The position numbers and the translations under genes were made by a program. From assembly GCA_019637615.1 (NCBI GenBank), contig JAHBVJ010000013.1, positions 62,001 to 126,000 on the forward strand: 64,000 bases of DNA, written 5' to 3'. Shown here piece by piece: positions 53,618 through 61,897 of this stretch (the stretch's first letter is position 1; every line of letters begins with the position of its first letter). The DNA is from Anaerolineae bacterium. GTDB taxonomy: Bacteria; Chloroflexota; Anaerolineae; Aggregatilineales; UBA2796. The notes below the pieces were generated by a model. It was given only the letters and a program-made list of their open reading frames with translations, was not told the DNA's origin and searched no databases.

Positions 53618-53677
53618 ATGTACGTATCTTTGATCACATGCCAGCTCAAGTTTAATCGAGAAGGACTATGCTTTTGA
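53618..53677 (+). CDS. 19-codon leader ORF overlapping rsgA
   Basis: AAAGGAG stands 7 bases before ATG, and the frame encodes MYVSLITCQLKFNREGLCF, ending in TGA inside rsgA (start at 53668). The ORF overlaps the first 10 bp of rsgA in another frame, so ribosomes ending on it would deliver to the rsgA start. It may be a regulatory leader or a translation-coupling peptide. It is too short for family assignment. Confidence 0.5.
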   Translation: MYVSLITCQLKFNREGLCF

Positions 53678-54624
53678 AACAACCCGACCAGACCGGACTC
53701 GTCGTCAAGACTCACAGCGGATTTTACACCGTACAGACTGATAGCCACCTCATTATTTGCCAGCTACGTGGCACACTCAAACAAGCCAACAAAAAAACAG
53801 AATTATGTGTGATCGGGGATCGCGTCACCGTCGAAGCTGCTGCCGACAGCACGAGCACCCTGCGCGGCACCATCACGTCGATTTTGCCTCGCGAACGCGT
53901 CCTGTCGCGCGTGGAACCGTCTGCGTACGCGGGCACATCCACCGAGCGTGAACAAGTCTTGATCGCCAATCTTGATCAAGCCGTGTTCGTGTTCGCCGCC
54001 GCCAAACCAAGTCCCAACCCGCGCACGCTGGATCGCTTCCTCGTCGCGGCGGAAAAAGCCGAGATTAGCTCGATTGTGATCGTCATCAACAAGGCCGATA
54101 TTGCCACCGACGAAACGCGTGAGTTGATCGCGATTTATGAGCAGGTCGGCTATCCTGTGCTGCATGTCAGCGCCGCGCAAGGGATCGGGATCGAGGCGCT
54201 GCGCGAGCAGTTGTCAGGGCAGATTTCGATCTTCACGGGGCCATCGGGCGTCGGCAAGAGCAGCCTGTTGAATGCCATTCAGCCGGGGTTGGGACAAGCG
54301 ATCGGCGCGGTCAGCGAGAAGCTCACCAAAGGCAAGCACACCACCGTCAACGCCGAATTGATCCCCTTGCAAGCGGGCGGTTACGTCGCGGATACGCCGG
54401 GGATTCGCACCCTCGCGCCGTGGGATGTCGAGCCGCACGAGCTAGATGGCTATTTCCGCGAATTCCGCCCCTACGTCAGCGAATGCGGGTTCAGCGATTG
54501 TACGCATCTCAACGAACCGGGCTGCGCGGTCATCGCGGCGGTCGAGCGCGGTGAGATTTCACCCATCCGTTACGACAGCTATTCGCGCTTACGTGTCCAG
54601 CTTGAAGAAGAATACGTTTATTAG
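53668..54624 (+). CDS. rsgA: ribosome small subunit-dependent GTPase A
   Basis: This 318-residue protein has an N-terminal OB-fold (about 8-85, GFYTVQTDSHLIICQLRGTLKQ, DRVTVE) and a circularly permuted GTPase: INKADI (G4), then VSAAQGIG (G5), P-loop GPSGVGKSS (G1), KGKHTTVNAEL (G2) and DTPGI (G3). A C-terminal zinc site follows with Cys-x4-Cys-x-His-x5-Cys in ECGFSDCTHLNEPGC. RsgA helps 30S subunit maturation. The C-terminus VQLEEEYVY is encoded in a segment that recurs 2.4 kb downstream. The ribosome site GAGAAGGA precedes the ATG. Confidence 0.96.
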   Translation: MLLKQPDQTGLVVKTHSGFYTVQTDSHLIICQLRGTLKQANKKTELCVIGDRVTVEAAADSTSTLRGTITSILPRERVLSRVEPSAYAGTSTEREQVLIANLDQAVFVFAAAKPSPNPRTLDRFLVAAEKAEISSIVIVINKADIATDETRELIAIYEQVGYPVLHVSAAQGIGIEALREQLSGQISIFTGPSGVGKSSLLNAIQPGLGQAIGAVSEKLTKGKHTTVNAELIPLQAGGYVADTPGIRTLAPWDVEPHELDGYFREFRPYVSECGFSDCTHLNEPGCAVIAAVERGEISPIRYDSYSRLRVQLEEEYVY

Positions 54625-54629
54625 CGATT
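54595..54629 (+). repeat. 35-bp direct repeat, left copy (3' end of rsgA)
   Basis: This segment encodes the last nine residues and stop of rsgA plus five bases beyond. It matches 57008-57042 at 32 of 35 positions. It marks the left edge of the OLD-nuclease island. Confidence 0.85.
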
Positions 54630-54663
54630 GCAGAGTTCGATATCTCTTAGCCTCTTGAAATTA

Positions 54664-54691
54664 AGGTGATGTACGACTGGGTACATCACCT
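54664..54691 (-). terminator. hairpin near the left end of the island
   Basis: A perfect 11-bp stem (AGGTGATGTAC, loop GACTGG). On the minus strand it is followed by TTAATTTC. It could end OLD transcripts, and also those of rsgA on the other strand. Confidence 0.55.
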
Positions 54692-54779
54692 ACATACAAT
54701 AATGTTGTCTTCTCGATATGTACTATCGATTAATTCGTATGGGATGAGAAAATATCTAGTAACGCCAGTGCATTTGACA

Positions 54780-56882
54780 TCACGATATTCTTTTGAATAG
54801 TTCCGTCCAAATCTTCACGTACTTATCAGAAATGAGAACCTTTTCCGCTTTCTGCAATAAGCGTTCTTTGGTTCTTTTCGCAACTTCTACTTTCCATCCA
54901 TCCTCAAGTGATAATCGATTCGATTGAGCATAAGCCTCAATTTGAGGAATTATTGCGGTTTCGCTAGTAACGTAATCAGAGAACTCTTCTTCTGGACCAC
55001 GTAGATAACGAGTAATCACATAGGCTATGAAATCAGTGGGGAAAATATCTTCTATTTCAGCACCTGAGATTGGAACAAGCTCTCCAATTTGTATTATTTT
55101 CTCTTTCTCGGCACTATATAAACTGCTTCGAAGCTGTATTGCCATGTCCTCGCCAGGCTTATCCGAATCTAGAATAACAAACGGCAATTGTTCGTTTACA
55201 CCAGTGATAACAGGAAGTACCGCTTTTATCCCTTTAAAGCTACCCGACGGGATAAACAATAGTTCTCGCTTAGGTGCAACTAAACCTCTTGCAATAAGAT
55301 AATTTTTAATTGCACTAAGATAATATTGATCGGATGTACCTTCAACGATTGTTGGTTGCCCGCCGAGTAGCAATACGGGCGACACAGTGAGTTCAAGGGC
55401 AGCGTGAACAGAATAAATCGAACGTACTTCGCCTTTTTTCTTTTCTTTTGCACGTAAGTCAGATGAAACCTTCGTTAGCCCTTTTTCCTCTCCATCATCG
55501 TCGAAATATACAGCACGAACTCGATCCAGGTGATCAGCGTCAACCATGAAAGGTGAATGTGCGGTGTAGAAAATTTGATTTTCTTCAGCGAGATTTTCAA
55601 AGAATTCAAAAAGATCTCTCTGCGCAATTGGGTGGAGCGACACGCCGGGTTCATCCAGAAGTAGAATAGTGTTCTTATGCGTTTCCGAGCGTTCGACAAG
55701 AAAAACCAAGAAGAAACTGATAAACCACTGTAATCCCGCACTTCGTCCTTCAAGTTCTATTTCTTGTGGACGGATGTCGTCAGATACCCATATACGAAAA
55801 TGGTTTCCATCGGCTTGAAATCGAAATCTATAATTACCTTGTCGCCACCAATCTCGAAATTCATCGGTTAGTTGGGCTGAAGCCGACTGAAGTAAAATTT
55901 CTCTTTCCTTTTTTCTCTTATTTGTTTCTTCAATTTCTTTTTCTGTTGGCTGACGTTCGCGTATGTCAACCTCACGCCCCAACTCTAAAATTTCTTCGGG
56001 TTCTAGCTCCACATATTCAAACAGAACTTTTAAAGTGCGAACTTTCGCAGCTTCGTGATTGCCTAAGTCCTTTCGCTTCATATTTGCAATAACATGCGGC
56101 AGATAAATTTCACTGTCTAAGTTTCCATAATTTGCGTAATAAACGAATGAAGGTATTGCCTTCAATACTACGTTTCTTGCCTCATCAACGCTTGATGGTG
56201 ATGGGCGAGAAGCTATTTTTTCTAGGCTGCCTACTTTCTTAAGAATATTCTGGTATGCAGGAACGATCACCGATTTTTTTAGACCCTGCTCAAGATCAGG
56301 AGCTGACAGTTGTTTAAAAAGTGCGGTTAAGGCATTTGCTGGTACATCTCGCGAAATACTCTCTATGTTTTGACGCGCTTCATTAATTGCTGCTATCATT
56401 TCCTCTCGTAATGGTTCTTCAGTTTTGCCTGCTAGTGACAAACCACTAATCTCATCTGAAGCTTCGTCTAATAGCTGTAATACATCTGTCTTAGGGATAA
56501 CATGCGTAGATGCGGCATTGGGAAATCCTATAGTATATTTTCCGTCCAAAGCGCGAGCAACAAAAGCTAATTGTACTTCTTCAGCCGGAGCGCCAGTGAG
56601 CTGTATAACTTTGTTTAGTGTCTGGCTATCCAACTCAAACTCGGCTTCAATAAAAATGGGTTTTTTATCAAGATTTCGAATCGGCGTATAGTCTTTACGG
56701 GGCGCGTCCGCCTGTAAATCAATCTCGCCATCACGAGCAGGTTTCAATTTCCAAAGTGCTAGTAAGAGGTTGGACTTGCCGCTTTCGTTCGTTCCAATCA
56801 GTGCGGTAACATCATTAGCATCAATCCAACCCGTGTTTGCAATCGAACGGAAATTTTTGACACAGAAGCGTAGCAGTTTCAT
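54780..56882 (-). CDS. OLD-family ATP-dependent endonuclease (AAA ATPase plus TOPRIM)
   Basis: This 700-residue protein has an ABC-type ATPase head. The start MKLLRFCVKNFRSI is followed by Walker A GTNESGKSN (30-38). A coiled insertion precedes the signature-like GRSAGLQWFISF, Walker B TILLLDEPGVSLHP and the TAHSPFMVD switch. A C-terminal TOPRIM domain (about 500-640) carries the Glu in IVEGTSDQYYL and the DxD pair in VILDSDKPGED. OLD proteins are nucleases; class 1 acts alone and class 2 pairs with a UvrD-like helicase (Gabija). No helicase follows, so class 1 is likely. It is AT-rich and flanked by a duplicated rsgA 3' end. Confidence 0.9.
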   Translation of the reverse strand: MKLLRFCVKNFRSIANTGWIDANDVTALIGTNESGKSNLLLALWKLKPARDGEIDLQADAPRKDYTPIRNLDKKPIFIEAEFELDSQTLNKVIQLTGAPAEEVQLAFVARALDGKYTIGFPNAASTHVIPKTDVLQLLDEASDEISGLSLAGKTEEPLREEMIAAINEARQNIESISRDVPANALTALFKQLSAPDLEQGLKKSVIVPAYQNILKKVGSLEKIASRPSPSSVDEARNVVLKAIPSFVYYANYGNLDSEIYLPHVIANMKRKDLGNHEAAKVRTLKVLFEYVELEPEEILELGREVDIRERQPTEKEIEETNKRKKEREILLQSASAQLTDEFRDWWRQGNYRFRFQADGNHFRIWVSDDIRPQEIELEGRSAGLQWFISFFLVFLVERSETHKNTILLLDEPGVSLHPIAQRDLFEFFENLAEENQIFYTAHSPFMVDADHLDRVRAVYFDDDGEEKGLTKVSSDLRAKEKKKGEVRSIYSVHAALELTVSPVLLLGGQPTIVEGTSDQYYLSAIKNYLIARGLVAPKRELLFIPSGSFKGIKAVLPVITGVNEQLPFVILDSDKPGEDMAIQLRSSLYSAEKEKIIQIGELVPISGAEIEDIFPTDFIAYVITRYLRGPEEEFSDYVTSETAIIPQIEAYAQSNRLSLEDGWKVEVAKRTKERLLQKAEKVLISDKYVKIWTELFKRIS

Positions 56883-56916
56883 AATTTACACTCATAGCAT
56901 TACAACTATAGTATTT

Positions 56917-56943
56917 ATTATATCTGCTCTATTAGGGTGTCAA
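56917..56943 (-). promoter_or_regulatory. consensus sigma70 promoter of the OLD gene
   Basis: On the minus strand TTGACA (56938-56943) and TATAAT (56917-56922) are both perfect, with a short 15-bp spacer. A TAATAA reading two bases on would give 17 bp. It lies about 35 bp before the ATG. Confidence 0.72.
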
Positions 56944-57007
56944 TCCCGAATGTTTACTAGATATTAGGATTAGTGTTGTTTGTCACGAGTTATATCTTGT
57001 AGGCGTA

Positions 57008-57042
57008 GTCGAGCTCGAAGAAGAATACGTGTATTAGCGATT
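57008..57042 (+). repeat. 35-bp direct repeat, right copy (pseudo 3' end of rsgA)
   Basis: If translated in the rsgA frame it gives VELEEEYVY and a stop. Compared with rsgA, two differences are synonymous third-base changes and one is Gln to Glu. It is followed directly by the end of the convergent GT39 gene, which probably was the original neighbour of rsgA. Confidence 0.8.
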
Positions 57043-57073
57043 TTCCGGCGGCGTAGAGGTCGGCAACGGGCTT

Positions 57074-58405
57074 CTACGCCGTCGCAGTTGCAAGGCCAGA
57101 TCGTCGCTGCCAACGCCTCACGGTAGTCGCCAGCGTCACCCCCGCGAACACCCACATCGCGGGCATGATCGGGAACAGATAGCGCGGCAGTGCTAGCAAG
57201 AAAAAGTGGACGAGCAAGAAATACGCGACTACACCCCACAGGACGCTCACCTGCCGCCACTCACGCCGCGTAAGCCACATCCCCACCAAACCGAGCAGTA
57301 GCCCGCCCCAATGGAAGACGTACAGCAGCAGCTTCGGGAAAAATGTCGGATCGCTCATCAATGTGCCCAACCCCGCCACACTGCGATCTTCACGTGCCCA
57401 TGTCAACACGGCATCTTTCAAGCTCTGACCGGGGAAATGCACGGAGTTATGTGGTTGCAGCAGCGCCTCTGCCAACTGCTTCAATTGCCGCGTCGCGTAG
57501 CCGAGCGGATTCTTGGCGATGGTATCCGCTGCGATCTTCAACGCCACGTCATCGCGATCCGTGCCGTTGGGAACCGTGCCGCCTGTCTGCGCCGCGTAGG
57601 TCGGATCGATGCTGGAGGAACCAGAATAACCCACCGTCGCCGCTAACAGCATATCGCTGATGCCATAGCCACCGATCACGATCCGGTCGAACTTGACCTT
57701 GTTGTACAGCGTCCATGTGCTCAACACCAGCGCATAGCTGACGAGGATCACGACGGCTGACTGCACGGCGCGACGTTTCGGGAGCACGAAGAACACATGC
57801 AGCGCCAAGCCAAGCGGAAAGGCTACCAACACGGCGCGCGTTAGGCTGGCTAACCCCAACAGCGCGCCACTCGCCGCCATCCGCCGCCAATCGCCCGTCG
57901 CAGGTTTCACGTAAATTGACAACGCCCAGTAGAAGAAGAACATGAATAGGGTTTCGCTCATCAACGTGCCGTTTTCGATGATGAACACCGGATTCAGGGC
58001 GATCCCTAAGGCGGCAAGGGTGGCGGCAGTCTGGCTGCCCGTCAAGCGCCATGCGATCCGCCACACGGCGAGGCTGGTCGCCGCCCCGATCACCGCTTGC
58101 AACACGCGAATCCACGTGATACCCGTATCGTGCCCTAACCACAACGTCAGCCCACCCGTGAAGAACGAGTACATCGGCGGGAATGGCACAACCTCAGCGG
58201 GCGTGATCGTCCTGCTGATCATGCGTTCCCCGTTGGCGATGTACCAGCCCGTATCATCGACGGTGGCTTGCTCGGCGGGCGTAATGACCGCATAACCGAT
58301 CCGCAGCAAGAAGGCCACTATGAAGAGGATCAGCAGCCGGTTGAAGTGCGTATCGGCGCGCTGATCGGCCTGTACGGAAGGCACGGCGGTGCTGGCGAGC
58401 GTCAT
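57074..58405 (-). CDS. GT39-like (ArnT/PMT_2) membrane glycosyltransferase
   Basis: The 443-residue protein has a first helix (about 24-42), then the acidic luminal loop with VDDTGWYIANGERMIS, in which the conserved Asp pair sits. About ten more helices follow, ending in an LPRYLFPIMPAMWVFAGV segment, typical of PMT_2 proteins. It probably transfers a sugar from polyprenyl phosphate to proteins or lipids outside the membrane. Together with the methyltransferase and the next GT39 gene it forms a three-gene minus-strand operon. Confidence 0.88.
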   Translation of the reverse strand: MTLASTAVPSVQADQRADTHFNRLLILFIVAFLLRIGYAVITPAEQATVDDTGWYIANGERMISRTITPAEVVPFPPMYSFFTGGLTLWLGHDTGITWIRVLQAVIGAATSLAVWRIAWRLTGSQTAATLAALGIALNPVFIIENGTLMSETLFMFFFYWALSIYVKPATGDWRRMAASGALLGLASLTRAVLVAFPLGLALHVFFVLPKRRAVQSAVVILVSYALVLSTWTLYNKVKFDRIVIGGYGISDMLLAATVGYSGSSSIDPTYAAQTGGTVPNGTDRDDVALKIAADTIAKNPLGYATRQLKQLAEALLQPHNSVHFPGQSLKDAVLTWAREDRSVAGLGTLMSDPTFFPKLLLYVFHWGGLLLGLVGMWLTRREWRQVSVLWGVVAYFLLVHFFLLALPRYLFPIMPAMWVFAGVTLATTVRRWQRRSGLATATA

Positions 58406-58410
58406 GACGG

Positions 58411-59151
58411 CTATCCCTTAGCCTTGCGGGCAACGATCAGCATGTGCGGGTACGGCAAATAGTCGTTCAACGGATACGAAAATACTTCGGCAAAGCCCGC
58501 GCTCAGCATCAATTGTTTCCATGCTAGATCGCTGCGGTAATGGACGGGCGAACGGGGCATCATCGCCTTGTCCAGCGCGTAGGTGAAATACAGTTTGTGG
58601 ACGGGGCGCGTATTAACATCTTTGACGATCAGCGTGCCGCCCGGTGTTAGCGCTTCATACGCTTGCTGGATCAGCCGTTCCGCCACTTCCGCCGCTACAT
58701 GGTGCAGCAAGTCGAGCGTAACCACTGCATCGAAGGTGGCGTTGAAGCGATATTCGCCCGCATCTTGGCAAAAGAACGTGACGTTATCCAAGCCTAATTT
58801 CTGCGTCACTAACTGCGCTTCTTTGATGCGTGGTTCGCTCAGATCGAAACCGACCACCTTGCGCGCGGGCGACTGGATGGCGTAGTACAGCGCGAACAGC
58901 CCGAATCCGCAGCCAATATCAAGGACATGCGCATCCTCGGCTAAGTGCTGTTCCAGCGTATCCAGAAAATCCACATTGATGATATGAAACCGGAAACGAC
59001 AGTACCAGCGGATTAGCGCGTTGTGGTAAGCGTTGATGATCGTCCGCTGTGCATCGAGTTTACGTCGGCGCAGGTCAGCCGGATTGATCTGGTAGGTTGA
59101 GGAGCGGAGAAATTTCTTTTCCATGCTTGGTTGCTTATCTTGTAACGACAT
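58411..59151 (-). CDS. class I SAM-dependent methyltransferase
   Basis: This 246-residue protein has motif I as HVLDIGCGFGLFALYYA, post-I VVGFDLSEPRIKEA, then YRFNATFDAVVTLDLLHHVAAEVAERLIQQAYEALTPGGTLIVKDVN. The Methyltransf_11/23 pattern is clear. The start at 59151 overlaps the GT39 stop; a second Met at 59124 would avoid that. It lies in an operon between two GT39 enzymes, so a glycan or lipid-linked sugar methylation is possible. Confidence 0.88.
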   Translation of the reverse strand: MSLQDKQPSMEKKFLRSSTYQINPADLRRRKLDAQRTIINAYHNALIRWYCRFRFHIINVDFLDTLEQHLAEDAHVLDIGCGFGLFALYYAIQSPARKVVGFDLSEPRIKEAQLVTQKLGLDNVTFFCQDAGEYRFNATFDAVVTLDLLHHVAAEVAERLIQQAYEALTPGGTLIVKDVNTRPVHKLYFTYALDKAMMPRSPVHYRSDLAWKQLMLSAGFAEVFSYPLNDYLPYPHMLIVARKAKG

Positions 59152-60529
59152 TGATCGCGGTTGGCTGACGACGCTGATGGAGCGCTTCCCACACCATCAC
59201 CACCGTGACGGCGGAAAACAGGAATAACAAGGGATCGGTAGGCACACGGTAACGTGTGGTGGGGCCGCTGAAAACCACGTACATCACCGTCATCACGATC
59301 TGTACGAACCACAGCAGCGACACATCGCGCCACTGCCGCCGCGTCAGCACCACGCCGATCAGACCGAGGATCAGCAGACCGCCAAAGTAAACCACCTGCG
59401 CGATCCGTCCGATGCGGTCAAACAGTGGTTCCGAGTAGGCGTTGAGCGGATCATTAGTCGGCACGCCCGTCACCTGCAAATTACCCTGCGCGTCTGTCGA
59501 AGCCGTCGGGACGCCCTGATAATCCACGATAGGGACTTCGCCAGATACTGGATTCTTGCTAGGGAAGATGCCAACGCCCCAATAGGCCACGAACTTCACC
59601 CACAGCAGTTCCGGAATTTTGTCGGGGTTTTCGCGCAAATACTTCATCCCCAAATTCATCATGTAAGTGTCCATATCGGGCGGGGATAGCGGTTCGGGTG
59701 GCTGTTCCGGCGTCGCCCACTGTGTGTGATAACCCGCCGAAAAATACGGAATCACATATTGGCTGTTGCCGAACCAGAAATTCATGCCCGCGTGTGTGCC
59801 AATGTTCACGAAACGGTGGAAAACTTGATAATTGCGTATATCCCACGGGATCAGCGCGAGCGCGGCGATGATGGCGACGGGGATCAGCCGCGTAAAACTG
59901 CTGCGCACATCCCGCACGAAGAACCACAAGAATGCTGCCGCGCCAAGCATCACGCCTAGCGGACGGGTGAGCGCCACGATGCCAAGCACCACGCCCCCGA
60001 CGGCAATCAACAGCCATGTAGCTCGATCAAACGTCGCGCGCTGCGCCAGCAGCACCATCACGTACAAAAACGCGAACTGTACCATCGTGAACAACGGCGT
60101 ATCGATCACGGTCAGGCTTTGAAACACGAAATAGGGATACACGGCGAAGAACAGCGCCGCCAGCGGCCCCACAATCTCACCGCGCGGCATGATCCGCCGT
60201 GCTATCGCGATCAGCAGCCAGATTGTCAGCGCATCACATGCCGCGTTCAGCAGCACGGCTTGCAGTGACCCCTGCCCGAAGATCGTGTAGATCAGTGCCA
60301 GCAGATAAGGATAGGCGGGCGCGACTCCCGCATATGGCAGCCCCGTTTGCACCGTAAATTCGCCCGTTTTGATCAGATTGTTGGCGATCAGATGATAATC
60401 GATGAAGCCTTGGACGCTGCCAGTTTTCTCGTAGGCAAACACGTTATTGAAGGCGAAATACAACACCAACCGCACACTCACAGCGAGTACGATCAGCAGC
60501 ACCGTGATCTTATTGGACTGACGCGCCAT
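59135..60529 (-). CDS. GT39-like (ArnT/PMT_2) membrane glycosyltransferase
   Basis: The 464-residue protein has about 12 helices. The first luminal loop contains VQGFIDYHLIANNLIKTGEFTVQTGLPYAGVAPAYPYLLALIYTIFG, as in PMT_2 proteins, where an Asp lies in FIDYH. A soluble loop of about 100 residues sits near residues 240-350 (NFWFGNSQYVIPYFSAGYH). A C-terminal RYRVPTDPLLFLFSAV segment agrees with the family. It is co-directional with the methyltransferase and the second GT39 gene. Confidence 0.88.
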   Translation of the reverse strand: MARQSNKITVLLIVLAVSVRLVLYFAFNNVFAYEKTGSVQGFIDYHLIANNLIKTGEFTVQTGLPYAGVAPAYPYLLALIYTIFGQGSLQAVLLNAACDALTIWLLIAIARRIMPRGEIVGPLAALFFAVYPYFVFQSLTVIDTPLFTMVQFAFLYVMVLLAQRATFDRATWLLIAVGGVVLGIVALTRPLGVMLGAAAFLWFFVRDVRSSFTRLIPVAIIAALALIPWDIRNYQVFHRFVNIGTHAGMNFWFGNSQYVIPYFSAGYHTQWATPEQPPEPLSPPDMDTYMMNLGMKYLRENPDKIPELLWVKFVAYWGVGIFPSKNPVSGEVPIVDYQGVPTASTDAQGNLQVTGVPTNDPLNAYSEPLFDRIGRIAQVVYFGGLLILGLIGVVLTRRQWRDVSLLWFVQIVMTVMYVVFSGPTTRYRVPTDPLLFLFSAVTVVMVWEALHQRRQPTAINVVTR

Positions 60530-60780
60530 ACCAACCTCTGCTCACCACCGCCGCCGAATCGACATGAGGATGGGAGCTTGCCTTTGTGAACTACGAGGAC
60601 GCAATTATCCATAGCGCGCTTGGTGGCGTCAAGCACACCTCGAACGGGCAACAGGGCGTCATGCCACCTGTTCCCCTCCGAAGGCGGCCTTTCACCAGAC
60701 ATGAAGTTGGCTAGAAAGCGAATGTGTTGAAACCGTTCTCAGCAAAGAACAAGAGAATGAGCCACGCGTGGTCGTGGTAA

Positions 60781-61614
60781 TTAACGGTAACGTTCGGCGC
60801 GCTGCCGCAGCGAATCGACGATGTCCAGCTCCGGCGGGAACCGCACCGAGCCGATTCGTGCCGATCCATCGGCTTCGCGGCGGTGGAAATCGCTGCCTAC
60901 CGTCATCACGAGGTCGTGGTGCTTTGCCAGCCAGTACAACTCGCTGATCAGTTTGGGCGAGTGGTCGTAGTAGTACACCTCGATCCCGTCCAGCCCGTCT
61001 GCGACCAAGGCTTCGATGATCTGCGCATGCTGGGCATAGTGACCGGGATGCGCCAGCACCGCCACCCCGCCCGCTTCATGGATCAGGCGGATCGCTTCTG
61101 TCGGCGCGAACTGCGAATGCGGCACATACGCCACGCCTTCGTCCCCGATGTAGCGGTCAAAAGCGTCTTGGATCGAGCTGACATAGCCTTTTTCCAGCAT
61201 GGCGCGCGCCAGATGCGGACGCCCCACCGACCCCGTGCCCGCTAAGGCCAGCACCCGTTCCACCTCAATTGGCAGGCCAACCGCGATCAGCTTTTGCACC
61301 ATCTCCTGAATCCGGTAGACACGCCCGTTACGCAGCACATCCAGACGGTCAAGCAGCGGCGCATACGTAATGTTCAGCAAATAGCCCAAAAGATGGCGGT
61401 CTACCGTCTCGTCCTGTGAACTCAACTCGACGCCAGCGATGACTTGAAGCTGCGTCTGGTTTGCCGCGTCCAAGGCGGAAGGTATCCCTTGAATAGTATC
61501 GTGGTCGGTTAAAGCGATCACGTCCATTTGATGGGTAACTGCGATGTCCACCACCTCGGCGGGGTTGTACACCCCATCGGAAGCGGTGCTGTGCATATGC
61601 AAATCTACGCGCAT
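60781..61614 (-). CDS. PHP-domain phosphoesterase (TrpH/YciV-like)
   Basis: About 277 residues, starting MRVDLHMHSTASDGVYNPAEVVDIAVTHQMDVIALTDHDTIQGIPSAL. This gives the PHP motifs HxH, the TDHD and VIAGVELSSQD metal ligands. Later VGRPHLARAML and VAVLAHPGHYAQ, then VGSDFH near the end. These enzymes remove phosphate from nucleoside 3',5'-bisphosphates or degrade short RNAs. The ATG at 61614 gives the normal N-terminus; an open frame upstream to 61647 runs into spoVS. The spoVS stop is 1 bp upstream, so both genes are co-transcribed. Confidence 0.92.
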   Translation of the reverse strand: MRVDLHMHSTASDGVYNPAEVVDIAVTHQMDVIALTDHDTIQGIPSALDAANQTQLQVIAGVELSSQDETVDRHLLGYLLNITYAPLLDRLDVLRNGRVYRIQEMVQKLIAVGLPIEVERVLALAGTGSVGRPHLARAMLEKGYVSSIQDAFDRYIGDEGVAYVPHSQFAPTEAIRLIHEAGGVAVLAHPGHYAQHAQIIEALVADGLDGIEVYYYDHSPKLISELYWLAKHHDLVMTVGSDFHRREADGSARIGSVRFPPELDIVDSLRQRAERYR

Positions 61615-61615
61615 G

Positions 61616-61897
61616 TTATCCCGCAGAGTCAACGATCCGAGGTTCAACGATCAGGCGGAGCGCGGTACGTTCCTGCGCTTCAATACTCACCTCCGTGAAA
61701 AAGGGGATGCAGATTACGTCGATACCATCGTCCGCAAGGTAGGTACGGGCAATGGCGGCGGCCTTAATCGCTTGATTCACAGCACCCGCGCCGATGGCTT
61801 GTACTTCTGCACGTTTATGTTCGCGCACGACCCCGGCGATTGCGCCCGCCACGGCTGTGGAACGGGAACGCGCAGACACTTTGATTACATCAACCAT
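61616..61897 (-). CDS. spoVS: stage V sporulation protein S (SpoVS)
   Basis: This 93-residue protein is a full SpoVS: MVDVIKVSARSRSTAVAGAIAGVVREHKRAEVQAIGAGAVNQAIKAAAIARTYL. The Alba-like fold and length match. In Bacilli SpoVS affects septation and spore coat assembly; in Thermus and Chloroflexota it occurs without sporulation, and its role may involve RNA or DNA binding. It has an AAGGAAG ribosome site. The partner downstream is a PHP phosphoesterase. Confidence 0.95.
   Translation of the reverse strand: MVDVIKVSARSRSTAVAGAIAGVVREHKRAEVQAIGAGAVNQAIKAAAIARTYLADDGIDVICIPFFTEVSIEAQERTALRLIVEPRIVDSAG

Larger units (their letters stand above)
54625..57007. mobile_element. AT-rich defence island carrying an OLD nuclease, flanked by rsgA 3'-end repeats
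   Basis: The segment lies between the two 35-bp copies. It contains one gene (OLD nuclease), is visibly AT-richer than the rest of the window, and has a near-consensus promoter unlike neighbours. There is no integrase or transposase inside. The boundaries are inferred from the repeats and composition; the mechanism (site-specific or homologous recombination) is not known. Confidence 0.65.

Noticed and set aside
57049..57081. A GGCGTAGA/TCTACGCC inverted repeat as terminator of the GT39 gene
   Set aside because: It overlaps the stop codon and has no T-run on either strand; kept out for weak support, although it may have separated rsgA from this gene before the island entered.
60493..60702. 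A 69-codon open frame in the gap before the GT39 gene, and a possible 6S or tmRNA
   Set aside because: The frame overlaps the GT39 start and has no family. The conserved sequence blocks of 6S RNA, tmRNA, RNase P and SRP RNA were not found.
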